In this document: positions 17,452 to 24,570 of the stretch, in pieces
How positions within the stretch are numbered: the stretch's first letter is position 1
Layout of the letters: each line of letters begins with the position of its first letter
DNA from: DASPKM01 sp035628135
Lineage (GTDB): Bacteria; Bacteroidota; Bacteroidia; Chitinophagales; Chitinophagaceae
Length of the DNA: 64,000 bases
Direction: 5' to 3'
Assembly (NCBI GenBank): GCA_035628135.1
Contig: DASPKM010000010.1
Span: 62,001 to 126,000 of the forward strand
Notes under the pieces: model-generated
Seen by the model: the letters and a program-made list of their open reading frames with translations, nothing else
Databases searched by the model: none
Told to the model about the DNA's origin: nothing
Program-made: the position numbers and the translations under genes

Positions 17452-19011
17452 TTAAAACCATCCCGATTTCTTTCTGCGCCTGCTACTGCCTCCTAATCCA
17501 AGTGCGCCCAATAAGCTGCGGGTGATAACGCTTGCAGCCGTGCGCCCAGCCTGTCTTACAACAGGGCTATCGAAAAATCCTTCCTCTTTTTTTGCCGCTC
17601 GTTTACGTGATTTGGTTGCAGGTTCCGCTGCCTCTGCTGCCGCCGTTCTTTCCGCGGCCTCTTCCAACTTTTCGGTAAGCATTTCATGCGCACTTTGCGA
17701 GTCGATGACCTGGTTGTATTTGGCAACCAGTTTCGATCGCGAAACAATGGCGGCTATTTCAGCTTCAGACAAAATATCCATGCGGCTGCGCGGCGGATGC
17801 ATCATCCCATGGGCCAGGGGCGTGGGAATTCCCTTTTCGTTCAGCAATGTGATCAGTGCTTCACCGATACCAAGGTGCGTGATGAGGTCTTCCGTTTTAT
17901 AAAAATCAGTTTCAGGATAATTCTCGGCGGTTTTTTTAATGGCCTTGCGGTCGACGGCGGTAAATGCGCGCAGGGCATGCTGCACTTTTAAGCCAAGCTG
18001 CGCCAGCACCGGCGAAGGGATATCCATCGGGTTTTGCGTGCAAAAGAAAATACCGATGCCTTTTGAACGAATGAGCTTAACTACGGTTTCTACCTGTTGT
18101 AGCAGCGCGCTGCTGGCTTCCTGGAAAAGCAGGTGTGCTTCGTCGATAAAAATTACCAGCTTTGGTTTGTCGGCATCGCCGATCTCGGGGCTGCTGGCAT
18201 ACAGTTCCGCCAGCAATTGCAGCATAAAGGTGGAAAATAGCTTGGGCCTGTCCTGCAGGTCGGTCACTCGTAAAATGGAGATCATTCCACGTCCATCGGG
18301 GCCAATGCGCATCAGGTCGTCCACTTCAAAGCTCTTCTCCCCGAAAAATACATCGGCGCCCTGTTGTTGCAGCTCTATCACTTTTCTAAGAATGGTGCCG
18401 GTGGAGGTAGTGGAGATCTTGCCATAGCTTTTTTCGATTGCTGCCTTGCCCTCATTGCTTACATATTGCAATACCTTGATAAAGTCTTTGAGGTCCAGCA
18501 GGGGCAGTTTGTTATCATCGCAATATTTAAAGATGATGGCCACGAGCCCTCCCTGTGTATCGTTCAACCCAAGTATTTTGCTCAACAGCACCGGCCCGAA
18601 CTCGCTAACGGTGGCCCTCAACCTAACTCCTTTCTGGTTGCTAAGGGTGAGCAGTTCCACAGGGTAGGCTGCGGGTACGTACTCGATGCCTACCAGCGCC
18701 ACGCGTTCGTTGATTTTTTCGTTTGCAGTACCCGCCGCGGCTATCCCGCTAAGGTCTCCCTTGATGTCCATCAGCAATACGGGAACGCTTGCATCGCTCA
18801 GGGCTTCGCTCAGGAGTTGAAGCGATTTGGTTTTGCCGGTGCCGGTGGCGCCTGCGATCAGTCCATGCCGGTTCATGGTTTTGAGGGGCAGGAAGACATC
18901 GGCGCCGGGTACTACCTGGCCATTGAGCATGGCGCGGGCAATGCGTACGGATTCTCCTTTAAAGCTGTACCCATTTTGAATCGCAGCGAGAAAAGCTTGA
19001 TCGGTCGACAT
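17452..19011 (-). CDS. HerA-like ATPase, DUF853 family
   Basis: 519 residues. Walker A AGATGTGKT lies at about residues 53-61, MDIKGDLSGI follows, and Walker B is VIFIDEAHLLF. The C-terminal tail is Ala/Lys/Arg-rich. It matches the DUF853 group of HerA/FtsK-type ATPases, which are probably hexameric. No NurA nuclease gene or phage-defence partner is beside it, so a general DNA-related role is the safest statement. It is transcribed away from the groES-like gene. Confidence 0.82.
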   Translation of the reverse strand: MSTDQAFLAAIQNGYSFKGESVRIARAMLNGQVVPGADVFLPLKTMNRHGLIAGATGTGKTKSLQLLSEALSDASVPVLLMDIKGDLSGIAAAGTANEKINERVALVGIEYVPAAYPVELLTLSNQKGVRLRATVSEFGPVLLSKILGLNDTQGGLVAIIFKYCDDNKLPLLDLKDFIKVLQYVSNEGKAAIEKSYGKISTTSTGTILRKVIELQQQGADVFFGEKSFEVDDLMRIGPDGRGMISILRVTDLQDRPKLFSTFMLQLLAELYASSPEIGDADKPKLVIFIDEAHLLFQEASSALLQQVETVVKLIRSKGIGIFFCTQNPMDIPSPVLAQLGLKVQHALRAFTAVDRKAIKKTAENYPETDFYKTEDLITHLGIGEALITLLNEKGIPTPLAHGMMHPPRSRMDILSEAEIAAIVSRSKLVAKYNQVIDSQSAHEMLTEKLEEAAERTAAAEAAEPATKSRKRAAKKEEGFFDSPVVRQAGRTAASVITRSLLGALGLGGSSRRRKKSGWF

Positions 19012-19042
19012 GAAAAAATCAGGATTTGAATAAATGTATGAA

Positions 19043-19128
19043 ATAGCACAGATTTCAAAGGACTAATGGGTTTCGCAGTTTATGGCTTAATCCGTGAGAT
19101 CCATTAATCAAAAAATAATCTGTGCTAT
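19043..19128. repeat. Nested inverted repeat with AATCTG-type direct repeats
   Basis: A perfect 12-base inverted repeat (ATAGCACAGATT at 19043-19054, AATCTGTGCTAT at 19117-19128) encloses a second imperfect pair (GACTAATGG at 19061-19069 and CCATTAATC at 19101-19109). Short direct repeats of the type AATCTG continue to about 19154. It fills the space between the HerA-like gene and the groES-like gene. Confidence 0.6.
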
Positions 19129-19167
19129 ATAACCTGTAATCTGCCATAATCTGTTTTATGGCGGTGA

Positions 19168-19539
19168 TCAGAAATCTTCTTCCCGTTCCAGCATCAAGAT
19201 CGCACTTTGCGGAACGATGAAGTACTTTTCGCCCTGGTATATTACTTCCGTGGCGCCACCCAGCAGGAAAATGGCGAGGTCGCCTTCGCGGGCTTGCAGG
19301 GGAACGTATTTCACCTGCTCTTCCTGGGCCTTCCAGGGCTCGTCTTCGGGGGGCATCGGAATAGCATAACCGGGGCCGGTTTTAATAATATATCCTTGCT
19401 GAACCTTTTCTTTTTCCTGTACGCCGGGCGGAAGGTAGAGACCGCTTTCTGTACGTTCATCGGGTTTAGAAGGGCGGATCAGCACACGGTCGCCTATGAC
19501 CACCAGCTTCTTCAACCTGTTATCAGGTGTTATATGCAT
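19168..19539 (-). CDS. Divergent GroES-family co-chaperonin
   Basis: 123 residues from the ATG at 19539 (MHITPDNRLKK); a longer in-frame start at 19569 is less likely. The GroES signature VIGDRVLIRP is followed by a mobile-loop region ERTESGLYLPPG. An extra segment of about 20 residues (around PPEDEPWKAQEEQ) separates the two halves before the C-terminal VIYQGEKYFIVPQSAIL. It lacks the usual GGI(V/L)L mobile-loop tip and has no groEL next to it. It may be an accessory co-chaperonin or a GroES-fold protein with another task; a normal groES-groEL pair is expected elsewhere. Confidence 0.75.
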   Translation of the reverse strand: MHITPDNRLKKLVVIGDRVLIRPSKPDERTESGLYLPPGVQEKEKVQQGYIIKTGPGYAIPMPPEDEPWKAQEEQVKYVPLQAREGDLAIFLLGGATEVIYQGEKYFIVPQSAILMLEREEDF

Positions 19540-19579
19540 GACCAAATCTTTAGCAGCAAAAATAAACAAGTCGCTTATT

Positions 19580-19667
19580 AAGTCATTAAATCAATAAGTC
19601 ATTAGGACATTGGGCTATAGGGCTGCACCTGGTGACCTATTGACTTAATGACCCAATGACTTTTGAC
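19580..19667. repeat. GTCATTAG-type imperfect hairpin repeat, copy 1
   Basis: Units such as AAGTCATT and GTCATTAGG on the left are mirrored by TGACCTATTGACTTAATGAC on the right, forming an imperfect hairpin of about 30 bases per arm. A close relative lies at 24354-24430; the two share a 22-base right-arm segment with one difference. The copy is upstream of both the groES-like gene and the response regulator. Confidence 0.65.
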
Positions 19668-19804
19668 CAGCCGTTGGTACGAAATTTTTAATTGATTATG
19701 TAGTTGCTTTAACAAAAAATTATTCGTTTGGCCGTAAGTGTGGCAAATGATTTAATTTTATTTGCTAAACCGGTAAGGCAAGGTCAAACCTAAAATGATT
19801 AATT

Positions 19805-20512
19805 ATGGACGGAAAGAAACCAAAAATTTTATTGTGCGAAGATGATCAGAACCTGGGCATGGTATTGAAGAATTACCTGGAATTGAACGATTTTGATGTA
19901 ACGCTGGAACGCGATGGCCGGCTGGGCCTGGCTGCATTTCAGCGGGAACGGTTCGACCTGTGCCTGCTGGACATTATGATGCCCAATATGGACGGGTTTA
20001 CCCTGGCCGAAGAGATCAGGGACGTAGATCCGGAAATTCCGCTGTTCTTCCTAAGCGCAAAGACAATGAAGGAAGACATTATCCAGGGCTATAAGCTCGG
20101 CGCGGATGACTACATTACCAAACCTTTCGACAGCGAAGTATTATTACTGAAGATAAAGGCCATCCTGAAGCGGAACGAAGAGCTGAACAAGGAAAATGAG
20201 AACCGCGAGTTCGACCTGGGCAGCTATCATTTCAATCCCAAGCTGAGGGAGCTGAGCCATGCCGGTAAAATGCAAACACTTTCACCCAAAGAAAATGAAT
20301 TGCTGAAAATGCTGGCCGAGCACATGAATGACCTGCTGCCGAGAGACAAGGCATTGAAAAAGATCTGGGGCAGCGATACTTATTTCAATGGCCGGAGCAT
20401 GGACGTATACATTGCCAAGTTGCGCAAGTATCTGAAGGATGATCCCAATATCGAGATCGTAAATATTCACGGGAATGGTTTCAGGCTGGTAGTGCCCGCT
20501 GCTGCCACTTAA
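19805..20512 (+). CDS. OmpR/PhoB-family response regulator, RprY-like
   Basis: 235 residues. Receiver domain 1-125 with acidic residues E12, D13 and D14, the phosphoacceptor D56 in LLDIMMPNMDG, and the TKPF lysine. The C-terminal winged helix (about 135-232) ends in DVYIAKLRKYLKDDPNIEIVNIHGNGFRLV. It is an orphan: no histidine kinase is adjacent. RprY-like regulators in Bacteroidota respond to envelope or oxidative stress, but the target here is unknown. A strong terminator follows it. Confidence 0.9.
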   Translation: MDGKKPKILLCEDDQNLGMVLKNYLELNDFDVTLERDGRLGLAAFQRERFDLCLLDIMMPNMDGFTLAEEIRDVDPEIPLFFLSAKTMKEDIIQGYKLGADDYITKPFDSEVLLLKIKAILKRNEELNKENENREFDLGSYHFNPKLRELSHAGKMQTLSPKENELLKMLAEHMNDLLPRDKALKKIWGSDTYFNGRSMDVYIAKLRKYLKDDPNIEIVNIHGNGFRLVVPAAAT

Positions 20513-20550
20513 TAATCAGCAATTATCAATTAATAATTATTGATTCTTAT
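20511..20550. repeat. AT-rich palindromic intergenic repeat, copy 2
   Basis: Contains ATCAATTAATAATTATTGAT, an inverted repeat with arms ATCAAT/ATTGAT, immediately after the response regulator. Read on the other strand it shares ATCAATAATTATTAATT with the copy at 54084-54118. Confidence 0.6.
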
Positions 20551-20560
20551 AAATTGATGG

Positions 20561-20595
20561 TCCGGGTTATGCGTGGCGCATAACCCGGATTTTTT
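20561..20595 (+). terminator. Rho-independent terminator after the response regulator
   Basis: A perfect 13-base stem (TCCGGGTTATGCG, loop TGG, then the complement at 20577-20589) is followed by six T residues. It ends nine bases before the stop of the convergent ruvB gene. Confidence 0.92.
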
Positions 20596-20603
20596 ATCGC
20601 AAC

Positions 20604-21635
20604 TCAGAATAACAAATTCTCCTCTCCCCTTCCCTTCCATTTTTTTCCGAGGTGCTCATACGCTTTATGCGTTGCCTCGCGGCCGCGGGGTGTTCTTTTT
20701 AAAAATCCTTCCTGTATCAGGAAAGGCTCGTACACTTCTTCGAGTGTCCCGGCCTCTTCTGCCACCGCGGAAGCAATGGTGCTGATGCCCACGGGACCGC
20801 CTTTAAATTTATCGATGATGGTGAGCAGTATTTTATTGTCCATTTCATCTAACCCGTGCTCATCTACATTCAATGCTTTCAATGCGTGCTGGGTAATGCC
20901 CAGGTCCACGACGCCGTTGCTTAGCACCTGCGCGAAATCGCGCACCCGCCTCAGCAGTCCATTGGCTATGCGGGGTGTACCGCGGCTGCGCCGCGCAATT
21001 TCTTCGGATGCATCTGAAGTGATGCGGGTATTTAAAATGCCGGCAGATCGTTGAATAATGCCTTTGAGCGTTTCGCTCGAATAATATTCCAGTCTTGATT
21101 TTATGGCAAACCTCGAGAGCAATGGGGCTGTCAGCAAGCCGCTGCGGGTAGTGGCCCCAATGAGGGTAAATGGGTTCAGGTTCAATTGTACGCTGCGCGC
21201 ATTGGGACCGCTTTCTATCATGATATCGATGCGGTAGTCTTCCATTGCTGAATACAGGTATTCTTCCACTACCGTGCTCAGCCGGTGTATTTCATCGATA
21301 AATAAAACATCATTTGGCTCCAGGTTGGTTAGCAGGCCTGCGAGATCGCCGGGTTTTTCAATTACAGGCCCCGAAGTTTCTTTGATATTCACGCCCATTT
21401 CGTTGGCAACGATGCGGGAAAGCGTGGTTTTGCCGAGCCCCGGCGGCCCATGGAACAGAATATGGTCCAGGGCCTCGCCCCTAAGCCTTGCGGCCTTTAT
21501 GAAGATCTTAAGGTTATCGATGATCTGCGACTGGCCGGCAAACTCGTTCATTACTGCCGGACGAATGGTATTTTCGAACTCTCTTTCCGCGGTGTTCAGC
21601 GAAACCTTATCCTTGTTTAAATTGGGGTTCGACAT
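20604..21635 (-). CDS. ruvB: Holliday junction branch-migration helicase RuvB
   Basis: 343 residues from the ATG at 21635 (MSNPNLNK). An in-frame start 309 bases upstream would add 103 residues unlike RuvB and was rejected. Walker A GPPGLGKTTLS, Walker B FIDEIHRL, sensor GATTRSGLL, and the C-terminal winged-helix region ending in GFLKRTPRGR are all in place. RuvB is the hexameric motor of the RuvAB complex. ruvC is also in this window (55983) but not linked, and ruvA is absent. Confidence 0.97.
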   Translation of the reverse strand: MSNPNLNKDKVSLNTAEREFENTIRPAVMNEFAGQSQIIDNLKIFIKAARLRGEALDHILFHGPPGLGKTTLSRIVANEMGVNIKETSGPVIEKPGDLAGLLTNLEPNDVLFIDEIHRLSTVVEEYLYSAMEDYRIDIMIESGPNARSVQLNLNPFTLIGATTRSGLLTAPLLSRFAIKSRLEYYSSETLKGIIQRSAGILNTRITSDASEEIARRSRGTPRIANGLLRRVRDFAQVLSNGVVDLGITQHALKALNVDEHGLDEMDNKILLTIIDKFKGGPVGISTIASAVAEEAGTLEEVYEPFLIQEGFLKRTPRGREATHKAYEHLGKKWKGRGEENLLF

Positions 21636-21710
21636 GAAACAAAGATAAGGAGTTGTGGGTGGTGAGTGGTGAGTTGTACATTTCGTATTTTCAGTCTCTA
21701 AATACAACTT

Positions 21711-22373
21711 ATGCGTATCGGAATTCTTGGCACCGGCATAGTAGGCGAAACCCTTGGCACCGCCCTGGTAAAGAAAGGTCACCAGGTAAAAATGGGCAGC
21801 CGCTCCGCCATCAACGATGTTGCCGCCAGTTGGGTGGCAATGAATGGTGAAAATGCTTCGCAGGGCACGTTTGCAGATGCTGCAAGGTTCGGCGACATCG
21901 TGATGTTGTGCCTTAATGGCGACAAGGCTAAGGACGCGCTGCAAATGGCCGGGCCTGATGGTTTTGCGGGAAAGATTGTTATAGACATTACCAACCCGCT
22001 CGATTTTTCAAGGGGCATGCCGCCGGTGCTGGTGCCCTCGTTATCGAACATTACTTCGCTGGGCGAGCAGATACAGGCTTATTTGCCCGATGCAAAAGTG
22101 GTGAAGGCACTGAACACTGTTACCGCCAAGCTGATGGTGGACGCATCGCTCGTGAATGGCGGCGACTCTACCTTGCCCATTTGCGGCAATGATGCAGATG
22201 CAAAAGAACAGGTCAAGCGGTTTTTAACTGAGCAGTTCGGGTGGCGAAATGAAAATATTCTCGACCTCGGCGATATTACCGCGTCGCGCAATACCGAGGC
22301 TTATGTTCCGCTGTGGGTGCGGTTCTGGCAGGCGGCGGGCACGCCGATGTTCAATATTAAAATCGTACAATGA
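21711..22373 (+). CDS. NADPH-dependent F420 reductase-like oxidoreductase
   Basis: 220 residues. The N-terminal Rossmann motif GILGTGIVGETLG (residues 3-15) and the NADP-type segment KMGSRS fit the F420-NADP oxidoreductase-like family (NAD_binding with G-R-S). DITNPLDFSRG and KVVKALNTV are typical of the group. Bacteroidota generally lack F420, so the real substrate is probably another small molecule. Divergent from ruvB. A small hypothetical gene follows after 19 bases. Confidence 0.72.
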   Translation: MRIGILGTGIVGETLGTALVKKGHQVKMGSRSAINDVAASWVAMNGENASQGTFADAARFGDIVMLCLNGDKAKDALQMAGPDGFAGKIVIDITNPLDFSRGMPPVLVPSLSNITSLGEQIQAYLPDAKVVKALNTVTAKLMVDASLVNGGDSTLPICGNDADAKEQVKRFLTEQFGWRNENILDLGDITASRNTEAYVPLWVRFWQAAGTPMFNIKIVQ

Positions 22374-22392
22374 GCATGGGGAGGGGTGAATT

Positions 22393-22677
22393 ATGAACTT
22401 CAATGAATTTTCTTCATCATTATCTTCTGCTGCGCCGCCGGAAAGGATATCAGTTTACCTGGAAGCATTATGGTACGATGGAAAAAATGATTGGGACAAA
22501 GCGCATGATACCATACAGGATGTAGAAGATAAGACCGCTGCATGGATCCACGCCTACCTTCACCGCAAAGAAGGCGATGTATTCAATGCCAATTATTGGT
22601 ACAACCGTGCGGGCAAGCGCATGCCGGGATATGGCTTGGAGCAGGAATGGAAGGAGATCGTGGAGGCCTTAATCTAA
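22393..22677 (+). CDS. Small conserved-looking hypothetical protein
   Basis: 94 residues, acidic and rich in Trp and Tyr (LEALWYDGKNDWDKAHD, WIHAYLHRKEGD, NYWYNRAGKRMPG). The helix pattern resembles a single TPR-like helix pair (work that ends with a W-x-x-A-H motif), but no named domain is certain. No signal peptide. It follows the reductase gene by 19 bases on the same strand, and its last nine bases overlap the end of the convergent M23 peptidase gene. Confidence 0.7.
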   Translation: MNFNEFSSSLSSAAPPERISVYLEALWYDGKNDWDKAHDTIQDVEDKTAAWIHAYLHRKEGDVFNANYWYNRAGKRMPGYGLEQEWKEIVEALI

Positions 22678-23481
22678 ATACCTGTTCATTCTTAAAATGA
22701 TGTCCGGGTCGGGACAGTTGTTCAGGTAATACTCCCGCTCGGAATATTTGCAAACGCCGGGATAATCTCCATCGTATAACCCAAGATCAAGAATAAGCTG
22801 GAAGTGCAGGTGCGGTGGCCAATGGCCATTCTCGTGCGGCAATCCAAAATGTGCTATTCTCTGTCCGCGGTTCACGTACTGCCCCGTAGAAACATGCTCA
22901 ATGTCTTTCAGGCAAAGGTGTCCGTACAGCGTATAAAAAGGAAACCCGTCTAATTGATGCAGTAGAATAAGGGTAGCTCCATAATCGCCGAAATGATTAT
23001 TGAATGCAAAGCTGTGTATCATGCCGCCCATGGCTGCAAAAATGGGCGTGCCTGCCGGTCCCCAAACGTCGATGCCCAGGTGCAGCCGCCGGGGCTCTGG
23101 TGTTTCCAGGCTATACAGTTTTTCAGGCACCTTCCCGGTGTTTGATATCGGGTTATCACCCGGTGGTATGGTCAATGTTACCGGGGTAGCATCTTCTACC
23201 AGCGGCGATGCGGGAATGGTTTTGCCAAACAATTCACTTCTTCCATATACAGCACGCAGTTCATTGTACCCACCGATAAGATAAGCGGCCTTGGCGTCTT
23301 TTCTTTTTTGGTCGATGTATTTGCTGAACTGTTCCGTGTCGTTGAAAATTTCCTCCGTCAGCTCCGTGTTGGCGGCCGTAAGGTCTATGGAAGCCAGCGA
23401 TTGCTTTGCGGGATCAAAGGGCACAACAGGATAGAACGTATCCTGGTACTTGCGGAGAATATTTTCCATTACGATGGTCAT
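22669..23481 (-). CDS. M23-family metallopeptidase without signal peptide
   Basis: 270 residues. The LytM-type site is complete: HLGIDVWGPAGTPIFA gives the HxxxD pair and PPHLHFQL the HxH pair, with YTLYGHL between. M23 enzymes usually cleave peptidoglycan cross-links, but no signal peptide or membrane helix is visible in the first 80 residues. It may therefore be exported another way or act inside the cell. An alternative ATG at 23469 would shorten it by four residues. It is followed, in the direction of transcription, by an overlapping convergent gene end. Confidence 0.85.
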   Translation of the reverse strand: MTIVMENILRKYQDTFYPVVPFDPAKQSLASIDLTAANTELTEEIFNDTEQFSKYIDQKRKDAKAAYLIGGYNELRAVYGRSELFGKTIPASPLVEDATPVTLTIPPGDNPISNTGKVPEKLYSLETPEPRRLHLGIDVWGPAGTPIFAAMGGMIHSFAFNNHFGDYGATLILLHQLDGFPFYTLYGHLCLKDIEHVSTGQYVNRGQRIAHFGLPHENGHWPPHLHFQLILDLGLYDGDYPGVCKYSEREYYLNNCPDPDIILRMNRYLD

Positions 23482-23490
23482 GCTGCAAAT

Positions 23491-24342
23491 TTATTGAATG
23501 ATGATCCTCGCAAATACAGGGAAATGATCAGAGGAAAACCTGCCGCCCCAGGTTTGCGATAAGGTAGCGTGTTGCTGCACCCTGGGACCGTTCTTTATAA
23601 AAATATAGTCTATCGGTTGGTTGCTGGTTTCTTTCGACTGAAAACCATTGAACGTTCCTTCCGGCCCGTAATGCGGTGTAGATGACAGGGCTTTTGTGTC
23701 TCGGAGGTGCATCGGGTTATTGGTGTCCAAAATAATACGGATGGGTTCCTGGTCTGGGGTGGCGTTGAAGTCGCCGGTTACAATTACTGGCAATTGGCCG
23801 CCTATCTCGTTTATCTTTTGCAACAATAGCCGGGGGCTTTCCGCCCTTGCAATTTTTCCGACGTGATCGAAGTGCGTATTAAAAACGAAGAATTGTTTTT
23901 TGGTCCTGCGGTCGCGGAAGCCGGCCCAGGTCACTACCCGGGGAAAAGCGGCATCCCATCCCTTAAGGCCGGGCTTTGTAGGTTCGGGGGAAAGCCAAAA
24001 GGTTTCGGTCCTTATCAGTTGCACCCTGGTAGTATCGTAGAATATGGCGGAGTATTCACCTTCCTGTCTGCCGTTGTCTCTTCCCCGGCCTACCCATGCA
24101 AAATGGGGCAACAGTTGCTTAAGTTCCATGACCTGGCTGTGCAGCGCCTCCTGTACGCCGACTATCTGCGCCTCGTGAAAAAGGATCTGGCCTGCTACCT
24201 TGTCTTTGCGAAATGGCCAGGCGTTGGCGCTGTCGCCTGCATTGTTGAACCGGATATTGAATGTCATTACGTTAAGCGGCTGTTGTGCGAAGGATAAGAG
24301 TGAAAGGAGTAAAAGGGGGATGATAAAGAGGGTGGTTTTCAT
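23491..24342 (-). CDS. Secreted endonuclease/exonuclease/phosphatase-family protein
   Basis: 283 residues. A signal peptide (MKTTLFIIPLLLLSLLSFAQ) is followed by the EEP fold: VMTFNIRF, VGVQEAL (metal-binding Glu), FNTHFDHVG, VTGDFNATPD and SSDHFPVFARI at the C-terminus. These hold the Asn, Glu, Asp and His residues of the catalytic site. The substrate may be DNA, a phospholipid or a sugar phosphate; the sequence does not settle it. It lies nine bases upstream of the M23 gene on the same strand, so the two are probably co-transcribed. Confidence 0.88.
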   Translation of the reverse strand: MKTTLFIIPLLLLSLLSFAQQPLNVMTFNIRFNNAGDSANAWPFRKDKVAGQILFHEAQIVGVQEALHSQVMELKQLLPHFAWVGRGRDNGRQEGEYSAIFYDTTRVQLIRTETFWLSPEPTKPGLKGWDAAFPRVVTWAGFRDRRTKKQFFVFNTHFDHVGKIARAESPRLLLQKINEIGGQLPVIVTGDFNATPDQEPIRIILDTNNPMHLRDTKALSSTPHYGPEGTFNGFQSKETSNQPIDYIFIKNGPRVQQHATLSQTWGGRFSSDHFPVFARIIIQ

Positions 24343-24353
24343 AAGGTGAAAAT

Positions 24354-24430
24354 AGTCATTAGGTCAATAGGTCCTTAAGTCATTGTGTGAATTTTTAATG
24401 ACCTATTGACCTAATGACCTTATGACCCAA
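24354..24430. repeat. GTCATTAG-type hairpin repeat, copy 2
   Basis: Left arm 24354-24376 pairs with 24397-24419 at 21 of 23 positions, with a 20-base AT-rich loop. The unit is GGTCATTAGGTCAATAGG. It is closely related to the element at 19580-19667. The surrounding 228-base gap between divergent genes (24343-24570) holds nothing else except a TAACTTTA sequence near 24527 that may be a weak promoter box for the protease gene. Confidence 0.7.
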
Positions 24431-24570
24431 ACCGCCCGGTCTAACGCATTCGCGGTACGACTCGCCGCTCATGTAAGTTTTAAAAAATCATCTCTATTCC
24501 GGTTACATTCGCATGCTTGAATACCTAACTTTAGCAACCCATTTTCATCCTAAAATCAAAAGCTACGATA

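Noticed and set aside
17452..19011. HerA-based phage-defence system
   Set aside because: No nuclease, Sir2-like or other defence partner adjoins it; the DUF853 type is widespread outside defence loci.
21636..21944. N-terminal extension of ruvB
   Set aside because: It crosses a GTGGTGAG-type intergenic stretch and the next gene's promoter region; RuvB starts at MSNPNLNK.
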